64,000 bases of DNA from positions 3,078,514 to 3,142,513 of the forward strand of contig NZ_CP098502.1 of NCBI RefSeq assembly GCF_024220175.1, in the 5' to 3' direction. Positions 56,410 through 64,000 of this stretch are shown one piece after another. Each line of letters starts with the position of its first letter. Within the stretch, counting starts at the first letter, position 1. This DNA comes from Paraconexibacter antarcticus. Its GTDB lineage: Bacteria; Actinomycetota; Thermoleophilia; Solirubrobacterales; Solirubrobacteraceae. The translations under genes and the position numbers were made by a program. The notes under the pieces were generated by a model. It had not been told where the DNA came from. It made no database searches and saw nothing but the letters and a program-made list of their open reading frames with translations.

Positions 56410-56958
56410 ATGACCGAGAAGGTGGTCCTCGACCGCGATGACATGCGGCGGACGCTCGTGCGCATCGCCCACGAGATCGTCGAGAAGCAGGCCGAGCCCG
56501 AGCGGCTCGCCGTCGTCGGGATCCACCGCCGCGGCGCCGTGCTCGCTGGGCGCCTCGCCGAGCTGCTCGGCGACCTGCTCGAGACCGAGGTCCCGCTCGG
56601 CGCCCTCGACATCTCCTTCTATCGCGACGACGTCGATCTGCGCGGGGGCCAGCCGGTGGTCCACTCCTCGAGCATCCCGTTCCCGGTCGAGGGCCGCACC
56701 GTCGTCGTCGTCGACGACGTCCTCTACACCGGCCGCACCGTCCGCGCGGCGATCGAGGCGCTCTTCGAATACGGGCGGCCGGCCCGCGTGCAGCTCGCCG
56801 TCCTCGCCGACCGCGGCCATCGCGAGCTGCCGATCCGCCCGGACTACGTCGGCAAGAACCTGCCGACCTCGCGCGACGAGCGCGTGAACGTCCGGGTCCA
56901 GGAGATCGACGACGACGACCGCGTGACCATCACGACCCCCGGAGGCCCGGCGTCATGA
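56410..56958 (+). CDS. pyrR: Pyrimidine operon regulator/uracil phosphoribosyltransferase PyrR
   Basis: The 182-residue protein has the PRPP-binding signature VVVVDDVLYTGRTVRAA and VGIHRRGAVLAGRLAELL, plus SFYRDDVD and DRGHRELPIRPDYVGKNLP, all typical of PyrR. It binds the leader RNA when UMP or UTP is abundant and can also make UMP from uracil. It is the first gene of the pyr operon; its stop overlaps the pyrB ATG. Confidence 0.95.
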   Translation: MTEKVVLDRDDMRRTLVRIAHEIVEKQAEPERLAVVGIHRRGAVLAGRLAELLGDLLETEVPLGALDISFYRDDVDLRGGQPVVHSSSIPFPVEGRTVVVVDDVLYTGRTVRAAIEALFEYGRPARVQLAVLADRGHRELPIRPDYVGKNLPTSRDERVNVRVQEIDDDDRVTITTPGGPAS

Positions 56959-57890
56959 AGCACCTCCTGTCCATCGAGGACCTCGACCGCGCGACGATCG
57001 AGCGCATCTGCGACCGCGCCGCGTCGTTCGCGACCGGCGCCGACCGCGAGATCAAGAAGGTCCCCGCGCTGCGCGGCCACACGGTCCTGAACCTCTTCTA
57101 CGAGGCCTCCACGCGGACGCGCTCGTCCTTCGAGCTGGCCGCCAAGCGGCTCAGCGCGGACGTCGTGAACTTCGCCGCGAGCGGGTCGAGCGTCGAGAAG
57201 GGCGAGTCGCTGAAGGACACCGTCCTGACGCTCTCCGCCCACCGGCCGGACGCGATCGTCATCCGCACCCCGTGGGCGGGCTCCGCCGAGCTCATCAGCG
57301 GCTGGACCGATGCCGCCATCGTCAACGCCGGGGACGGCAAGCACGAGCACCCGACGCAGGCGCTGCTCGACGTCTACACGCTGCGCCACCGCGTCGGCGA
57401 CCTCGCCGGCGCGAAGATCTGGATCGTCGGCGACGTCCTGCACTCCCGCGTCGCCCGCTCGAACATCCTCGCCTTCCAGAAGATGGGGGCGGAGGTGACG
57501 GTCTGCGGCCCGCCGACCCTCATCCCGCGCGGCATCGAGGCGATGGGCTGCGAGGTCCGCTACACGCTCGACGACCTGCCCGACGCCGACGTCGTCTACG
57601 CGCTGCGGATGCAGAACGAGCGCATGGACCAGGCGTGGATCCCGTCGCTGCGCGAGTACGCGACCGTCTACCAGATCAACGACCGCCGTCTGCTGCCGCG
57701 ACAGGTGCTCATGCACCCCGGCCCGGTGAACCGCGGCGTCGAGCTCTCCGGCGGTGTCGTCGACTCGCCCCAGGCCGCGATCCTCGAGCAGGTGCAGGCG
57801 GGCGTCGTCGTCCGCATGGCCGTGCTCTACGAGGTGCTCGCCGGCGCCCGCGCCTCCGCCCCCGCCACCCCCGAACCCCAGCCGGCCTGA
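56955..57890 (+). CDS. pyrB: Aspartate carbamoyltransferase catalytic subunit
   Basis: The 311-residue enzyme has the carbamoyl-phosphate loop STRTR (52-56), HPTQALLDVYTL, the DVVYALRMQNERMD loop and MHPGPVNRGVELS. It joins carbamoyl phosphate to aspartate in the second step of pyrimidine synthesis. No pyrI regulatory subunit follows. It overlaps pyrR by 4 nt and lies 31 nt before pyrC. Confidence 0.97.
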   Translation: MKHLLSIEDLDRATIERICDRAASFATGADREIKKVPALRGHTVLNLFYEASTRTRSSFELAAKRLSADVVNFAASGSSVEKGESLKDTVLTLSAHRPDAIVIRTPWAGSAELISGWTDAAIVNAGDGKHEHPTQALLDVYTLRHRVGDLAGAKIWIVGDVLHSRVARSNILAFQKMGAEVTVCGPPTLIPRGIEAMGCEVRYTLDDLPDADVVYALRMQNERMDQAWIPSLREYATVYQINDRRLLPRQVLMHPGPVNRGVELSGGVVDSPQAAILEQVQAGVVVRMAVLYEVLAGARASAPATPEPQPA

Positions 57891-57921
57891 CCCGGCCCCG
57901 GCCTCGGAGACCGACCCAGAC

Positions 57922-59276
<1,355 letters not shown>

Positions 59277-59280
<4 letters not shown>

Positions 59281-60407
59281 CCAACGCCCCCACCGCCTAC
59301 GTCCTCCTCGAGGACGGCACCCGCTTCGACGGCGACGCCTGCGGCGCCGACGTCCACGCCACCGGTGAGGTCGTCTTCACCACCGGCATGTCCGGCTACC
59401 AGGAGTCGGTCACCGACCCGTCCTTCGCCGGGCAGCTCATCACGTTCTCCTACCCGCACATCGGCAACTACGGCATCAGCCAGCGGGCGATGGAGTCCGA
59501 GCGCATCTGGGCCCGCGCGGTCATCATGCGCGCCGCCGTCAACCGCGAGGACGCGCCGGAGGCCGAGCGCGGGTGGCTCGACTGGCTGCTCGACTGCGGG
59601 GTGCCGGCGATCAGCGGCGTCGACACCCGCGCGCTCGTCCGCCACATCCGCGAGGCCGGCGCCATGCGCGGCGGCATCTTCCCCGCCCGCGTCTCCGAGG
59701 GGGAGGCGCGGGAGCTCATCGCGGCCGAGCCGCCGATGGTCGGCGCGGACTTCGCGAAGGTCGTCACCCCGGACGCGGCGCACACCGTCGGCTTCGGCGG
59801 CGACGTGCGCATCGCCGCGATCGACACCGGCATCAAGGGCTCGATCGTCCGCCACCTCACCGAGCGCGGCGCCGAGGTCACGCTCCACCCGTGCACCGTC
59901 ACGGCGGAGGAGCTGCTCGCGACCGACGCGCACGCGTTCTTCCTCGCCAACGGGCCCGGCGACCCCGCCGCCCTCGACTACATCGTCGACAACGTCCGGC
60001 AGCTCATCGGCAAGCGACCGGTGTGGGGCATCTGCCTCGGCCACCAGCTGCTCTGCCGCGCGGTGGGCCTCGAGACGGCGAAGCTCCCGTTCGGCCACCG
60101 CGGCGGCAACCACCCGGTGAAGGACCTGCGCACCGGGAGGATCGAGATCACCTCGCAGAACCACGGCTTCGCCGTGAAGGCCCCCGACGGCGGCCTGCGG
60201 ATCGAGGCGGACGAGCCCGTCCGCTGGGAGACCGACTTCGGCGCCGCCGCGCTGACCCACGTGAACCTCTACGACCGCACCGTCGAGGGGCTGCAGCTCC
60301 TCGACGTCAACAGCGCCACCGTCCAGTACCACCCCGAGGCCGGCCCCGGCCCGAACGACGCGCTCTACCAGTTCGACCGCTTCCTCGACGCCGTCAGGAG
60401 CGCCTGA
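59277..60407 (+). CDS. carA: Carbamoyl-phosphate synthase small (glutaminase) subunit
   Basis: The 376-residue protein has the N-terminal CarA domain (VLLEDGTRFDGDACG, TGMSGYQESVTDPSFAGQ) and a class I amidotransferase domain with nucleophile Cys253 in WGICLGHQLL, the SQNHGF loop and YHPEAGPGP supplying His/Glu. It hydrolyses glutamine and channels ammonia to CarB. It lies 3 nt before carB. Confidence 0.97.
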
Positions 60408-60410
60408 GAC

Positions 60411-63562
<3,152 letters not shown>

Positions 63563-63566
<4 letters not shown>

Positions 63567-64000
63567 CGCAGGCGCCCTTCGGTCGCCGCCGCGGCGTCCT
63601 CGCCTCGATCCGCAAGGTCGGCGCCTACCACCTGCTCGAGGTCGTCGACCGCGGCGGGCCCGACCCCGAGCCGGGGCAGTTCTACATGCTCGCGGCGGTC
63701 AGCGGCTGGGGGGCGGGGACCGACGAGCGCCCGTTCCTCCCGCGCGCCTTCAGCTGCATGGGCGGGTCGGCGGGACGGGTCTGGTTCATGCTCGAGGACA
63801 TCGGCCCGGGCACGCACCGCCTGGCGCGCCTGCAGAAGGGCGAGCCGCTCTGGCTGACCGGACCCCTCGGGCACGGCTTCCGGATGCCGGAGGACGGCCG
63901 CAGGCCCATCCTGACGGGCGGCGGGGTCGGGGTGCCGCCGCTGGTCATGTGGTCGCAGGCCCTCGTGGAGCGGGGCGCCAGACCGACGCTCCAGTTCGGC
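63563..64000 (+). CDS. pyrK: Dihydroorotate dehydrogenase electron-transfer subunit, cut at window end
   Basis: The first 146 codons, from GTG 63563, show a ferredoxin-reductase-like FAD domain ([25 protein letters not shown]) and the start of the NAD-binding domain ([22 protein letters not shown]). The C-terminal [2Fe-2S] cysteines lie beyond the window. Position after carB fits PyrK, the partner of an NAD-dependent PyrD. Confidence 0.88.

Overview
The window is very GC-rich, densely packed bacterial chromosome. Genes often overlap by 1-4 nt (ATGA, GTGA, TGATG), GTG and TTG starts are common, and many genes carry a TAnnnT -10 hexamer only 6-11 nt before the start codon, which points to leaderless transcripts. 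A CysO-type sulfur carrier, a group 1h-type [NiFe]-hydrogenase small subunit, a fused SecDF, a PyrR-bound leader of mycobacterial style and a CGAAC-N4-GTTCG SOS box all fit an Actinomycetota member. A deep lineage such as Thermoleophilia/Solirubrobacterales is my best guess (inference; no rRNA is present). No phage, IS element, CRISPR array or replication origin was seen, and no stretch longer than 300 nt lacks a gene.

Layout. 1-4.5 kb: a metallo-hydrolase cut by the window edge, phosphomannomutase, a half-glycosyltransferase, a two-part Tim44-like membrane protein and a lipoprotein cytochrome c. 4.5-17.6 kb: a surface-polysaccharide cluster with a Wzx-type flippase, two GT2 and one GT4 glycosyltransferases, a CDP-glucose branch (RfbF/RfbG-like), an SGNH protein and seven SAM-dependent methyltransferases, three of them close paralogues. 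17.6-24.3 kb: YebC/PmpR and ruvCAB, separated by a frameshifted MFS gene, a class III adenylate cyclase and a degenerate-GGDEF/HD-GYP protein. 24.3-28.9 kb: a large PAS-GGDEF-EAL gene broken by two frameshifts, a RodZ-tail-like membrane protein and a zinc-ribbon/PAS protein. 28.9-43.3 kb: secDF, recJ, bifunctional rel, a divergent marR/MMPL pair with a shared operator, a diacylglycerol-kinase-like enzyme, a GT2, an ABM-fold protein and corA.

43.4-45.2 kb holds the most interesting unit. A complete SAM-I riboswitch, with antiterminator and terminator legible, precedes a threonine-synthase-family PLP gene and a CysO-like sulfur carrier ending in Gly-Gly. I propose that this is a protein-thiocarboxylate route to homocysteine rather than ordinary threonine synthesis. 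45.2-54.2 kb: a hexapeptide acyltransferase, ligD, a small gene under an SOS box, a LysM/SLT lysozyme-like protein, an S4 protein, an alpha/beta hydrolase, an orphan hydrogenase small subunit coupled to a PAS-GGDEF-EAL gene, and tRNA-Arg(CCG). 54.4-56.3 kb: mscL, RNase Z with a mini-ORF that mimics its N-terminus, and a PASTA protein. 56.35 kb to the end: the PyrR-regulated pyrimidine operon pyrR-pyrB-pyrC-carA-carB-pyrK.

Three frameshifts between 18.8 and 25.8 kb could be real decay or sequencing errors; two of them sit at homopolymers.
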